A DNA stretch of 64,000 bases, taken from positions 23,496 to 87,495 of the forward strand of contig JAPKZK010000087.1 of the NCBI GenBank assembly GCA_026393835.1. Reading direction: 5' to 3'. The position numbers were made by a program, and so were the translations under genes. The DNA is from Candidatus Aminicenantota bacterium. Lineage in GTDB: Bacteria; Acidobacteriota; Aminicenantia; UBA2199. Of this stretch, positions 7,883-17,375 are shown piece after piece. Numbering within the stretch: the stretch's first letter is position 1; the number at the start of each line of letters is the position of its first letter. Under the pieces are notes generated by a model that was not told the origin of the DNA, did not search any database, and saw only the letters and a program-made list of their open reading frames with translations.

Positions 7883-8176
7883 GTGCAAACGGCCACTGAG
7901 TATTATATTGGAAACGTTGCTGAAACACTGAATATTTCCAGGGATGAAATGATTCGAGAAAGTCTCAGGTTCTACCTGGAAAAAAAAATCAGGGAACTTA
8001 AAACAGAAATTTTCAAAATAAGAACAAAATACAGTGTCTCCTCAATTGAGGAATTCGAAGGAAAATACAAAACCGGTGAAATCGAGGAAAAGGATTCCTG
8101 GCAAGAATTTCAACAACTTGACCACCTGGAATTTAAAAAAGACGAACTGGAAAAAGCCCTGGGCGCCATAAAATAA
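7883..8176 (+). CDS. TumA-like antitoxin
   Basis: A 97-residue helical, highly charged protein that starts at GTG with AGGAGG seven bases upstream. The N-terminus (AETLNISRDEMIRESLRFYLEKKIREL) resembles the dimerising and DNA-contacting helices of small antitoxins. The C-terminus (SWQEFQQLDHLEFKKDELEKAL) resembles the segment that caps the toxin. Its stop overlaps the next start as TAATG. Identity rests mainly on the downstream TumE-like partner. Confidence 0.65.
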   Translation: MQTATEYYIGNVAETLNISRDEMIRESLRFYLEKKIRELKTEIFKIRTKYSVSSIEEFEGKYKTGEIEEKDSWQEFQQLDHLEFKKDELEKALGAIK

Positions 8177-8541
8177 TGATCGATTTAGCTCAATTAAGGG
8201 ATATCGCTGAAATTGAATTCTTTGATATCGTAAAAGACGTTATAATCCAGGATATTAATGAATTAAGAATCATCCTGATAGATGACAGCTTCATAGATGT
8301 GTGGTATTCGTTGAAACTGAGGAACCGATTTAGTTATCACTGGGAGAGAAAACATATTGATGGCTCGATTTACAGGCATGACAATGCCCCTCATAAAAAG
8401 TGGGAAAATATAGAAACATTCCCCAAACATTTTCATGATGGGAATGAAGAGAATGTCGTCGACAGCCATTTGGATGAGAAACCGGAAAATGGGTTGAGAT
8501 CATTTCTTAGCTTTACCAGGGGAAAAATCATTTACCATTAA
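8176..8541 (+). CDS. TumE-like toxin (DUF6516 family)
   Basis: A 121-residue protein with the DUF6516/TumE pattern: INELRIILIDDSFIDVWYS, then FSYHWERKHIDGSIYRHDNAPH and FPKHFHDG, a His-rich core expected to be the RNase active site. TumE-type toxins form type II modules with TumA. The overlap with the upstream gene (TAATG) and the shared promoter support this. The C-terminal 30 residues are divergent. Confidence 0.75.
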   Translation: MIDLAQLRDIAEIEFFDIVKDVIIQDINELRIILIDDSFIDVWYSLKLRNRFSYHWERKHIDGSIYRHDNAPHKKWENIETFPKHFHDGNEENVVDSHLDEKPENGLRSFLSFTRGKIIYH

Positions 8542-8571
8542 GGGCCCTATTTTGGGTTACACTTATACCCC

Positions 8572-11500
8572 ATGAATCCTACTGAAAATAAAACAATATC
8601 CGTTCGCGGCGCTTCGGAACATAACCTGAAATCCATCGACGCGGATATCCCCCAGGGACAATTAACCGTCGTCACCGGCGTGTCCGGTTCCGGGAAATCG
8701 TCGCTGGTTTTCGATACGATATATAAAGAAGCGCGGCGCCGCTACCTGGAATCCTTTTCCACCTACGCCCGCCAATTCCTGGGAAAACTGGGCCGCCCCC
8801 CCGTCGAACATATCGACGGCCTCTCCCCGGCCATTGCTATCGACCAGAAATCCGTGACACGCAACCCCCGCTCAACAGTGGGCACCATGAGCGAACTCTA
8901 CGACTACCTCCGCCTCCTCTTTGCCCGCCTGGGAACGGTGGAAACCACTACCGAACATGGTCCAGTCAAATTGGAACGGCGGTTGTTTTCCTTTAACTCC
9001 CCTTACGGCGCCTGCCCCGCCTGCAAAGGTCTGGGCGTCCGCGACCAGATCGACCCCCAATTGCTGATCCGCGACCCGCAAAAGACCCTCCGCCAGGGCG
9101 CGCTGGCTATCACCACCCCATCCGGTTATATCATCTACTCCCAGGTCACTATGGAAGTGCTGAACCGGGTCTGCGAAGCCGAAGGCTTTAACGTCGATAT
9201 CCCCTGGCTGGAACTAACCCCGGAACAACAAAAAATAGTGCTCTTCGGCAGTAATAAACTGAAAATCCCCTTCGGCAAACACCCCCTGGAATCGCGGCTG
9301 CGCTGGAGCGGCATCACTGCCAAACCCCGTGAAGAAGCCTATTACAAAGGAATCATTCCCATCATGGCAGCGATTTTAAAAGTGAAACGCAACCCCAATA
9401 TCCTGCGTTTTGCCCGCTCCATGACCTGCGATGCCTGCGCCGGGACACGGCTAAACCCCGACGCCCTGGCCGTTACTTTCAGGGGAAAAAACATCGCCCA
9501 GTTGGCCGCCTCCTCTATCGATGGGTTAAATGATTTTTTCGCGGGCCTCAAGTTTCCCACCCACGAAGCCCCGGTAGGAGAAGCCATCAGGGAAGTCATT
9601 TTGAAATGCATCGCTTTGCTGCGGGAGTTGGGTTTAGGCTACCTGACCCTGGACAGGGAATCCACCACCCTTTCCGGCGGCGAGGCCCAGCGCATCCGTT
9701 TGGCCACCCAGGTGGGCAGCGAACTGAGGGGCATTCTTTACATCCTGGATGAACCTTCCATTGGTCTTCATCACCGGGACAATGCACGGCTGCTGGCAAT
9801 GCTGCGCCGCCTGCGGGACAACGGCAATACCCTGATCGTGGTGGAACATGATGAAGATACGATTCGCAGCGCCGACCGGCTTATCGACATCGGCCCCGGC
9901 GCCGGCGTCGACGGCGGCGAAATCCTTTTTAACGGCCCGGTCCACCACTTGTGGACAGCAGAAGGGGCCGACAAGCAACTGGACAGAAGCAGGACCCGGG
10001 CGTTTCTGACCGGCATTGAAACCATCCCGGTCCCGACTGTCCGGCGTCCCGGCAGCGGGAAAATATTGCAGGTAATCGGCGCCGCGCAGCATAACCTGAA
10101 AAATATCGACGTCCCTTTTCGCCTGGGCGCGCTCAATGTGGTCAGCGGCGTTTCCGGCGCGGGGAAATCCACACTGGTGCACCATATCCTGGCCAAGTTC
10201 CTCAGGAACCGGCTCCACGGCGCAGTCGTGACCGCCGGGAAACACGCGGGAATCGAAGGGGTGGAATACATCGATAAGATCATCGAGATCGACCAATCCC
10301 CCATCGGACGCACGCCCCGCAGCAACCCCGCCACTTACACGAAACTCTTCGATCATATTCGCGACCTGTTTGCCGGTCTCCCGGAATCCAGGGCGCGCAA
10401 ATGGGATAAAGGCCGGTTCTCTTTCAATGTTAAAGGCGGTCGCTGTGAAACCTGCGAAGGGGCGGGCCAACAGGAAATCGGCATGCATTTCCTGGGCAAT
10501 GTGGAAGTGGTTTGTGAGGAATGCGGCGGGAAACGGTTTAACGATGAAACCCTGGAGGTCCGGTACAATGGGAAGAATATTCATGATATCCTGGAAACGT
10601 CTATTGCCGGGGCCGTTGAATTTTTTAAAGGGCAGTCCCAGGTCAGTCGTTTTTTAACTGCCTTATTGGACCTGGGTCTGGCGTATGTGACGTTGGGGCA
10701 GAGCGCCGTGACTCTTTCCGGGGGGGAGGCGCAGCGCATCAAGTTGGCCGCTGAACTGAGCAAGCCGGCCACCGGCAGCACACTTTATATCCTGGACGAA
10801 CCTACCACGGGTTTGCATGCGGCGGATATTAAAATTTTGTTGTCGGCCCTCAACCGGTTGGTGGATAAAGGGAACACGGTTATTATGGTGGAGCACCACC
10901 CGGATATTATTAAATGCGCGGATTGGGTGATCGATCTGGGGCCGGAAAGCGGGGAGCGGGGAGGAGAGTTGGCGGCGCTGGGCACGCCCGAAGAGGTGGC
11001 CCGGTCGAAACGGTCACATACCGGTCAATTATTAGCAAAAGTTTTAGGGGGTGTCGGGACCCTTTCTCAAAAGGGTCCTGACCCGCCGGAGGCATCACAA
11101 CCGCCGGAGGCTCCCATCTTTTTAAAAGGCGTTACCACCCACAATTTAAAGAACATCGACGTCGAGATACCCGTGAATCGATTAACGGTAATAACCGGCG
11201 TTTCCGGCAGCGGCAAGTCGTCGTTGGCCTTTGACACCATCTTTGCCGAAGGGCAGCAGCGGTTCATGTCCGGGTTTTCCACCTACGCCCGCCAGATGAT
11301 GGGCAGCGCCGGTCGCGCCGAAATAGAATCCTGTTCCGGCCTTATGCCGGCCATTGCCGTCAGCCGGAAAACCGCAACCGGCAACCCCCGTTCCACCGTG
11401 GGCACTATCACTGAAATATACGATTATTACCGCCTCTTATTTGCCCGCGTTGGCAAGACGCCGGACGCTGTCGATAAACCATTAAATGCCGGGATGTTTT

Positions 11501-13503
11501 CTTTTAACCACCACCAGGGCGCCTGTCCCCATTGCAAAGGATTGGGCGTCGTTACCGCCTGCGATCCCCGTAGACTGGCGACCCACCCGGACCGTTCCCT
11601 GCTTGACGGGGCGTTGGACGGAACCAAAACCGGGACCTTTTACGGCGATCTCTATGGACAATACATTGCCATTTTGCAGGCAGTGGGACAGGAAAAGGGC
11701 ATGGATTTTTCACGGCCCTGGAACCAATTGGATGACGACGCCCGTCGCATTGCCATGTACGGTACGGGCGAGAAAACATATGCCGTAACCTGGAAATTCA
11801 AACGCAAAAATAGGGTAGGGGAGCACCGTTTCGAAAGAACCTGGCAAGGGTTTGTCAATTATGTAAACGAAGAATACCGGCGCAAGCATGCCGATAAGCG
11901 GGGCCAGGCCATGCTGCCGTTAATGACCGATCAAACCTGCCCCCAATGTCACGGCCGGCGGTTGAAACCGGAAGTATTAGCCGTCTATTTCGCCGGGGTC
12001 AATATCGCCCAATTATGCAGTATGAGCGTAAAGGATAGCATCGCTTTCTTCCGGGAATTGGGCCAATTGGAGCAAACGCATGCGTCCGGCCCTGACCGGG
12101 TTTCGGAACGGGAATTGCAAATTACCCGCCAGTTGCGGGACGACGTCCTGCGGCGTTTGGAATTCTTACAGGACGTCGGGTTGGGGTACGTGGCCCCGGA
12201 TAGGAGTTCCGCTTCCCTTTCCGGCGGCGAGGCGCAGCGCATCCGTTTGGCCGGGCAATTAGGGTCCGGTTTGACCGGCGTTATTTATGTACTGGACGAA
12301 CCCACCATCGGCTTGCATTCCCGCGATACCCTGCCCTTACTGCGGCTGCTGTATAAACTCCGCGACCTGGGCAATACGGTTATCGTGGTGGAGCATGACG
12401 CCGACGTCATCCGGGCGGCGGACCACATCATCGACCTGGGCCCCGGGGCCGGGCGCGACGGCGGTTTTATCGTGGCCCGGGGAACCGTCGCCCAGGTAAT
12501 GGAAAACGAAGCGTCCGCCACCGGCAAGTACTTAAAAAACCCCAACGCCATCCCGGTTCCGGCGCAGCGCCGGCGCCTGGGAGAGGGCTTGAAAATAAAG
12601 GGCGCCTTTTCCAACAACCTCAAACATATTGATGTGCATATCCCTTCCGGCGGCCTTATCGCCATAACCGGCGTATCCGGCAGCGGCAAATCCAGCCTGT
12701 TGTTCGATGTGGCCGCCGCTTCCGCCGAAGCCGGGTTCCCGGTGGGCTGCGACGCCATCGAAGGCTTTCATCGTTTCGGCGCATTGGTAACAATGGACCA
12801 ATCCCCTATCGGCGCTGCGTCTTCCTCCGCCAGTAACCCGGCCACGTATACCGGGCTTTTCGATAAAATCCGCGACCTCTTTGCCCAAACCGAACCGGCC
12901 CGCGCCAGGGGTTACAAGAAAAACCATTTCTCTTTTAATGTCAAAGGCGGCCGCTGCGAAACCTGCCGGGGAATGGGCGAAATATATACCTCCATGGATT
13001 TCCTGGCCGATGTTTGGACCCCCTGCGAAGAGTGCAAGGGCAAGCGCTACAATCAAGAGACCCTGGAATGTACTTTCCAATCGAAAAATATTGCCGATGT
13101 CCTGGACATGACTATTCGTGAGGCCCTGGATTTCTTTTCTCAATACAAGGATATTCACCGTATCCTGGAACAAATGGAAGCCGTGGGGCTCGGTTATTTG
13201 CAGTTGGGGCAGCCGGCCAACACCCTTTCCGGCGGCGAGGCCCAGCGTTTAAAATTGGTGACCGAGTTAATTAAAGGAAAGAGTAAGAACAATCTTTATT
13301 TTTTCGATGAACCCACTACCGGGCTTCATTTCGAAGATATTAAGAAGTTGTTGGAATTGTTTCACCGGTTGGTGGAAGCCGGGCATACGTTGGTAGTGAT
13401 CGAGCATCATCCGGATATTATCAAGAACGCCGATTACGTCATCGAATTGGGCCCCGAAGGCGGCGAGCTGGGTGGGCACGCAGTGCGTGCATCCTATTTA
13501 TAG
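8572..13503 (+). CDS. uvrA: tandem double UvrA (UvrA2 class), four ABC domains in one chain
   Basis: A 1643-residue protein consisting of two UvrA-like halves (about 1-822 and 849-1643) instead of the usual ~940 residues. Four Walker A motifs GVSG(S/A)GKS lie near residues 36, 525, 873 and 1365, each followed by an LSGGEAQR signature and an LDEP or FDEP Walker B. Both halves keep the zinc CxxC pairs (CPACKGLG at 148-151, CETCEGAG, CPHCKGLG, CETCRGMG). The first CxxC comes ~105 residues earlier than in E. coli UvrA, so the UvrB-binding domain is missing, as in the UvrA2 class linked to drug resistance and DNA damage. The linker (about 826-848) is a translated dispersed repeat. One chain may replace a UvrA dimer. 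Confidence 0.9.
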   Translation: MNPTENKTISVRGASEHNLKSIDADIPQGQLTVVTGVSGSGKSSLVFDTIYKEARRRYLESFSTYARQFLGKLGRPPVEHIDGLSPAIAIDQKSVTRNPRSTVGTMSELYDYLRLLFARLGTVETTTEHGPVKLERRLFSFNSPYGACPACKGLGVRDQIDPQLLIRDPQKTLRQGALAITTPSGYIIYSQVTMEVLNRVCEAEGFNVDIPWLELTPEQQKIVLFGSNKLKIPFGKHPLESRLRWSGITAKPREEAYYKGIIPIMAAILKVKRNPNILRFARSMTCDACAGTRLNPDALAVTFRGKNIAQLAASSIDGLNDFFAGLKFPTHEAPVGEAIREVILKCIALLRELGLGYLTLDRESTTLSGGEAQRIRLATQVGSELRGILYILDEPSIGLHHRDNARLLAMLRRLRDNGNTLIVVEHDEDTIRSADRLIDIGPGAGVDGGEILFNGPVHHLWTAEGADKQLDRSRTRAFLTGIETIPVPTVRRPGSGKILQVIGAAQHNLKNIDVPFRLGALNVVSGVSGAGKSTLVHHILAKFLRNRLHGAVVTAGKHAGIEGVEYIDKIIEIDQSPIGRTPRSNPATYTKLFDHIRDLFAGLPESRARKWDKGRFSFNVKGGRCETCEGAGQQEIGMHFLGNVEVVCEECGGKRFNDETLEVRYNGKNIHDILETSIAGAVEFFKGQSQVSRFLTALLDLGLAYVTLGQSAVTLSGGEAQRIKLAAELSKPATGSTLYILDEPTTGLHAADIKILLSALNRLVDKGNTVIMVEHHPDIIKCADWVIDLGPESGERGGELAALGTPEEVARSKRSHTGQLLAKVLGGVGTLSQKGPDPPEASQPPEAPIFLKGVTTHNLKNIDVEIPVNRLTVITGVSGSGKSSLAFDTIFAEGQQRFMSGFSTYARQMMGSAGRAEIESCSGLMPAIAVSRKTATGNPRSTVGTITEIYDYYRLLFARVGKTPDAVDKPLNAGMFSFNHHQGACPHCKGLGVVTACDPRRLATHPDRSLLDGALDGTKTGTFYGDLYGQYIAILQAVGQEKGMDFSRPWNQLDDDARRIAMYGTGEKTYAVTWKFKRKNRVGEHRFERTWQGFVNYVNEEYRRKHADKRGQAMLPLMTDQTCPQCHGRRLKPEVLAVYFAGVNIAQLCSMSVKDSIAFFRELGQLEQTHASGPDRVSERELQITRQLRDDVLRRLEFLQDVGLGYVAPDRSSASLSGGEAQRIRLAGQLGSGLTGVIYVLDEPTIGLHSRDTLPLLRLLYKLRDLGNTVIVVEHDADVIRAADHIIDLGPGAGRDGGFIVARGTVAQVMENEASATGKYLKNPNAIPVPAQRRRLGEGLKIKGAFSNNLKHIDVHIPSGGLIAITGVSGSGKSSLLFDVAAASAEAGFPVGCDAIEGFHRFGALVTMDQSPIGAASSSASNPATYTGLFDKIRDLFAQTEPARARGYKKNHFSFNVKGGRCETCRGMGEIYTSMDFLADVWTPCEECKGKRYNQETLECTFQSKNIADVLDMTIREALDFFSQYKDIHRILEQMEAVGLGYLQLGQPANTLSGGEAQRLKLVTELIKGKSKNNLYFFDEPTTGLHFEDIKKLLELFHRLVEAGHTLVVIEHHPDIIKNADYVIELGPEGGELGGHAVRASYL
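11036..11097 (+). repeat. dispersed hairpin element, copy 1 (in frame inside uvrA)
   Basis: AAAAGTTTTAGGGGG, GGACCCTTTCTCAAAAGGGTCC and GACCCGCCGGAGGCA. It is the same element as at 29751, 41283, 52740 and 53824, here read as the linker between the two UvrA halves. Confidence 0.8.
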
Positions 13504-13633
13504 AACCGCAACAGCAGATAAATAATAAAATCAGCTTCTCACCTTCTTACCCTCTCACCTTCTTACCTTCTTTCTTTTCCCCCCTCTTCCATTTTCTTAA
13601 CATTTCTGGTATAACTACCCCGGAGGTAACCAC

Positions 13634-14365
13634 ATGAAAAAAATAACTTTTATTATGATTTTAATATTAGGGATGGCAATCGACAGCTACCCGGCAGGGA
13701 AATGGGAATTCGGATTCCATTACTCATCCTGGTCCCTCAATTTGATCAAAAGCAATATCGAAAAGAATTTCAACCCCGATTTAGAACTCTACGACCCGGA
13801 AAAAGGAAATTTCAAATTCGATTCCAATGGTAATAATCTCGGTTTCGATCTCCGCTATTTCCCCGGCGGGAAAAACGGCTCGTTTTCCATCGGCGTCTCA
13901 TACGAGCGCAATAATTTTAAAGCCAACATCAACGGCGCTTATACGGACCACGATAACGCCGGCAACCGCCTGGAAGCCGAAGCCAAAGGGACAATGGACG
14001 TATATCCCCACTCCTTTAACCTCAGTTTTCGCTGGGACCTCTGGCCTTCAAGCCGCGTCCATCCCTATATCGGGATCGGCGTCGGCATGGGCGCCCTCAA
14101 CGGTACATTTGTAGCCGACACCAAAGCCACCCTCTATCACAGCAGCGGCGCCACGCAAACCGAAACCGCCCACGAAGAAAAAACCCTCAGACAGGTCCTG
14201 GATGAAATGGAAGAAGAAGGCGATAAATACCCGCTGAGTTTTTTCCCCATCGTTCATATCCAATTCGGTTTGCGGGGAGAAATCATTAATAACCTTTACC
14301 TCCTGGGTGAAGTCGCCGTCTACGACGGGATCATTTTCAGGGGCGGCATTGCCTATAGGTTCTAA
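13634..14365 (+). CDS. outer-membrane beta-barrel protein
   Basis: A 243-residue protein with a signal peptide (MKKITFIMILILGMAIDSYPA). Alternating strands follow: LGFDLRYFPGG, FSIGVSYERNNF, HSFNLSFRWDLW, VHPYIGIGVGMG, IHIQFGLRGEI. The chain ends in GGIAYRF with a C-terminal Phe, the usual BAM recognition signal. The size suits an 8- to 10-strand barrel of the OmpA/OmpX-like class. AGG lies eight bases before the ATG. It is 13 bp upstream of the 5'-nucleotidase gene and probably co-transcribed with it. Confidence 0.82.
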   Translation: MKKITFIMILILGMAIDSYPAGKWEFGFHYSSWSLNLIKSNIEKNFNPDLELYDPEKGNFKFDSNGNNLGFDLRYFPGGKNGSFSIGVSYERNNFKANINGAYTDHDNAGNRLEAEAKGTMDVYPHSFNLSFRWDLWPSSRVHPYIGIGVGMGALNGTFVADTKATLYHSSGATQTETAHEEKTLRQVLDEMEEEGDKYPLSFFPIVHIQFGLRGEIINNLYLLGEVAVYDGIIFRGGIAYRF

Positions 14366-14378
14366 ATAAGGAGTTACA

Positions 14379-16163
14379 ATGAAGACACACTTTTTAAAAT
14401 CATCCGGCCCCATTAGCCTCTTAATGGTCCTGTTACTCATTGTCCAGGGGTATGGCCTCTATGGCGCAGACGCGTCGCGGGATGCGAAACCCTTTACCTT
14501 AACCATCGCCCACCTCAACGACTCCCACGCCAACCTGGAACCGTCACCTTTAACAATAACCGTTAACGGAACGAAAACCTATACCACGATGGGAGGTTTC
14601 CCCGCCGTGACCGCGAAAGTGCAGCAACTGCGCCAGACCAGGAAGAATTTCCTGTTCCTGGACGCCGGCGATGTCTTTCAAGGCAGTTTGTATTTTATAA
14701 AATACCGGGGCCTGGCAGACCTGGAGTTTCTTAAACTCATGAAACTGGATGCCATGTGCACCGGCAATCATGAATTCGATAAAGGCCCGGTAGCGCTGAG
14801 AATTTTCATCTCCGGCGCCCAAAAACAGTTCCCTGTCCTCGCTGCCAATATCTCCGCGGAAAAAGAACGTTTCCTGGCCGGAAAACTAAAACCTTATGAA
14901 ATAAAAAAGTTCGGGTCCCGGAAAGTGGGCATTATCGGTATAACCACCACGGAAACGCCGGCGGTCTCAAGCCCGGGACAACGCCTGGTGTTCAATGACC
15001 CTATCCCGGTGGTCAAAACCCTGGCGGCCGAATTAACCCGCAAGGGGGTCGATATCATTATCGTGCTTTCTCACCAGGGCTTTCAAAACGACATCGCGCT
15101 GGCCAAAGCCGTGGACAATATCGACGTGGTGGTGGGCGGACATACCCATACCCTGCTGGGCCGTTTCGAAGCCCTCCCGGAAATTTCACCGGAAGCAGAG
15201 TACCCCTATGTTGTCAAGAATCCCCAACAGGATACCGTATTGATAGTGCAGGCCTGGGAAAAAAGTAAAATCCTGGGGGTCCTGGAGGTGGCATTCGATA
15301 ACGCCGGTAAAGTCGTCAACTATTCCGGCCAACCGGTGTTTTTAACCGGGAATAAACCCACGGATTTTCAGCAAAAGAACGCCGACGGACAAAAGGAACC
15401 GGTGGATGCGGAAACGTTTAAAGCCATTGCCGATTTTATCGAAAAAGACCCGGCGCTGGAGATGAAGCCTGAAAATAAAAAAGCAGATGCGCTGCTGGCT
15501 AAGTTTTCCGCGCCTATCCTTAAGTTAAAACAGGAAATCATCGGTCGCAGCGAGGTAGATTTGTGGCATGTCCGGCAGCCCGGGGATAAGCATGAAACCG
15601 CCGGCGTCCTCGACAACGGCAGCATGATCGCGCCCGTAGTAGCGGACGCGCTGCTGTGGAAAGCGAAATCATTGAAAAATAAAAATACCCAGATCGTGAT
15701 CCAGAATGCCGGGGGGGTCAGGGGCGATTTACCTGCCGGGGATATCACTATCGGCCAGGTGTATGAACTGCTGCCTTTCGGGAATACGCTGGTGCTGCTG
15801 GACCTAAACGGGGCCGACTTGAAACAGGCTTTAAAAGCCGTTATTCTTAAAGCGGACGGCGCGTTTCCTTACCCGGCCGGCTTGCGCTATGCAGTGGATT
15901 ATAATAAAGCGGACGACGATTTTTTCCTTATCGTGCAAGTAGAAACAAATGACGGTTGGTTCGATCTCAAAGACGATGAAATTTACCATATTGCCGTCAA
16001 TAGTTTTATCGCTTCGGGTAAGGACGGTTATACCGTTTTTGGAAACGCCAAAGATAAAGACGACACCGGATTTGGGGATGCGGAAATTTTCATGGAGTAC
16101 CTGAAAACAGCGAAAGCGCTGACGTCCCCCAAAAGCAGGGTGAAGGTGATTAAAAAGAGATAG
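14379..16163 (+). CDS. periplasmic 5'-nucleotidase / metallophosphatase (UshA family)
   Basis: A 594-residue exported enzyme. A signal peptide (residues 1-30) is followed by a calcineurin-like phosphoesterase domain with NDSH (47-50), DAGDVFQGS (~92-100), GNHEFD (~128) and GGHTHTL (~254). From ~390 there is a 5'-nucleotidase C-terminal domain with NAGGVRGDLPAG and LLPFGNTL, which binds the nucleoside. The family hydrolyses nucleotides or UDP-sugars in the periplasm for scavenging. AAGGAG lies before the ATG, and the gene follows the barrel gene by 13 bp. Confidence 0.9.
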   Translation: MKTHFLKSSGPISLLMVLLLIVQGYGLYGADASRDAKPFTLTIAHLNDSHANLEPSPLTITVNGTKTYTTMGGFPAVTAKVQQLRQTRKNFLFLDAGDVFQGSLYFIKYRGLADLEFLKLMKLDAMCTGNHEFDKGPVALRIFISGAQKQFPVLAANISAEKERFLAGKLKPYEIKKFGSRKVGIIGITTTETPAVSSPGQRLVFNDPIPVVKTLAAELTRKGVDIIIVLSHQGFQNDIALAKAVDNIDVVVGGHTHTLLGRFEALPEISPEAEYPYVVKNPQQDTVLIVQAWEKSKILGVLEVAFDNAGKVVNYSGQPVFLTGNKPTDFQQKNADGQKEPVDAETFKAIADFIEKDPALEMKPENKKADALLAKFSAPILKLKQEIIGRSEVDLWHVRQPGDKHETAGVLDNGSMIAPVVADALLWKAKSLKNKNTQIVIQNAGGVRGDLPAGDITIGQVYELLPFGNTLVLLDLNGADLKQALKAVILKADGAFPYPAGLRYAVDYNKADDDFFLIVQVETNDGWFDLKDDEIYHIAVNSFIASGKDGYTVFGNAKDKDDTGFGDAEIFMEYLKTAKALTSPKSRVKVIKKR

Positions 16164-16262
16164 AATGATGATTGATGAATGATGAATGATGAATTACCCC
16201 TACTTCGCGTGTCTTCGCGTTCTTCGCGGCTACTTTTATTCGTGTTAATTCGTGTCATTCGT
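16163..16262. repeat. dispersed microrepeats between convergent genes
   Basis: GATGAATGATGAATGATGAATTACC is followed by CTTCGCGTGTCTTCGCG, TTCTTCGCGGC and TTCGTGTTAATTCGTG, the reverse of motifs at 37620 and 58418. The last part codes for the end of the PHP gene. Confidence 0.65.
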
Positions 16263-17117
16263 GGGCAGTTTTTGGAACGCCCTCATCTGATCTAAGCGGT
16301 GGGCATCGCTGCCGCGGCTGGTTTTAAGATTGTATTTCCGGGCCGTTTGGAAAAGAGAGTTAATCATTTCCACTTCGACTTCCCGGGATTGAAATTTCGG
16401 GCCGGTTTGAAAATAAGGATATTCCGCTTCCAGGCCGGTTAGGCCCACGGGTTGTAATTCCACCATCATTTTATCGATGTCCAGGCCGTGTTCCAGGATA
16501 TAATACCCCGGGTGGGCCAGGAATGCTTGCCCCCCTGCCTTTATAACCAGTTCGATCATCTGGGCCGTAGACGGTTTCGGTACAACTACCGACGATTTTG
16601 CATTTTCCGACATCCACCGGTCGGCTTCTCTATACTCCGAAAACAACCCTTTTCTTAATAAAACATGCACCAGGTGGGGATTCATCAACGTATCCCGGTG
16701 GGGGATGAAAATTTCATCCTTTATAATCACTTCTTTTTTATAGAAACGGTTGATTTTTTCTATCTGCTCTGCGATTCTTTGTCTTCTAAGCAAATGAATT
16801 TCAGCAAGGTAATCGTTTAATTCCCTGTTTTTAACATCGATGCCATACCCCAGGACATGCACTTCCACCCCCGAATAATAGCTGTCCAGCTCGATGCCGG
16901 GGATAACGGCAACGCCCATTTCCTTCGCTTTTACGGAAAGGTCGTATTCGAAGTAAAAATAAGCGCCCACTGCGTCGTGGTCCGTGATAGAAATTTTCTT
17001 CAGGTTAAGTTCTTCAGCGCAGTGGAGGATTTCCGAGGGTGTTATTTCAGCGTCGGAAACGATGGTATGCAAATGCAGATCGTAGTTCCCGGCGGAGTAT
17101 TCCGAATCGTTACTCAT
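16245..17117 (-). CDS. PHP-domain phosphoesterase (TrpH/RNase AM-like)
   Basis: A 290-residue PHP-family enzyme. Metal-binding motifs are visible: DLHLHT (13-18), TDHDA (45-49), PGIELD (~75-80), FLAHPGYY (~197) and SRGSDAHR (~272). This architecture matches YciV/TrpH-like enzymes that remove phosphate from nucleoside 3',5'-bisphosphates or trim RNA 5' ends. The last residues (PTNDTN) are encoded by the intergenic TTCGTG repeat, so the original C-terminus has been replaced. It is transcribed divergently from the 17376 gene. Confidence 0.85.
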   Translation of the reverse strand: MSNDSEYSAGNYDLHLHTIVSDAEITPSEILHCAEELNLKKISITDHDAVGAYFYFEYDLSVKAKEMGVAVIPGIELDSYYSGVEVHVLGYGIDVKNRELNDYLAEIHLLRRQRIAEQIEKINRFYKKEVIIKDEIFIPHRDTLMNPHLVHVLLRKGLFSEYREADRWMSENAKSSVVVPKPSTAQMIELVIKAGGQAFLAHPGYYILEHGLDIDKMMVELQPVGLTGLEAEYPYFQTGPKFQSREVEVEMINSLFQTARKYNLKTSRGSDAHRLDQMRAFQKLPTNDTN

Positions 17118-17250
17118 TTTTTATTTTCTCCATGTTCTATCTTAAACAAAAAAAGAATTTTTTGCAACTAATGCAAAAATAGCCGCCAGGACGCGAAGGC
17201 GCAGGGTACACCAAAAAAATCCCACTTTGCATTTAAAGGTCCCACCGTCA

Positions 17251-17279
17251 TTGACAAATCTAAAAAAAAATAGTAAATT
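17251..17279 (+). promoter_or_regulatory. candidate promoter of the 17376 gene
   Basis: TTGACA at 17251-17256 is followed after 17 bp by TAAATT (17274-17279), a weak -10 box. Transcription would start near 17286 and meet the hairpin at 17309. Confidence 0.45.
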
Positions 17280-17308
17280 AATATAGTATGATTTTTATAC
17301 ATCCCTGG

Positions 17309-17351
17309 AGCCACATCCGGATTCTGAAAGTATTCATCCGGGGGCTTTTTT
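17309..17351 (+). terminator. leader hairpin with U-tract (attenuator-like)
   Basis: AGCC-ACAT-CCGGAT pairs with ATCCGG-GG-GGCT around a 12-base loop, followed at once by TTTTTT. It stands between the promoter and the gene at 17376, with no gene upstream on this strand to terminate, so it may attenuate the downstream gene. Confidence 0.5.
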
Positions 17352-17375
17352 AGTTATATGAGAAAGGAGGATAAA

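Noticed and set aside
9634..10584. Long antisense frame opposite uvrA
   Set aside because: It lies wholly within the intact UvrA frame, has no ribosome binding site or family likeness, and follows from the GC-biased codon use of the sense gene. Similar shadows oppose most large genes here.
17309..17351. Riboswitch
   Set aside because: Only a simple terminator-type hairpin is visible. No aptamer consensus was recognised in the short leader.
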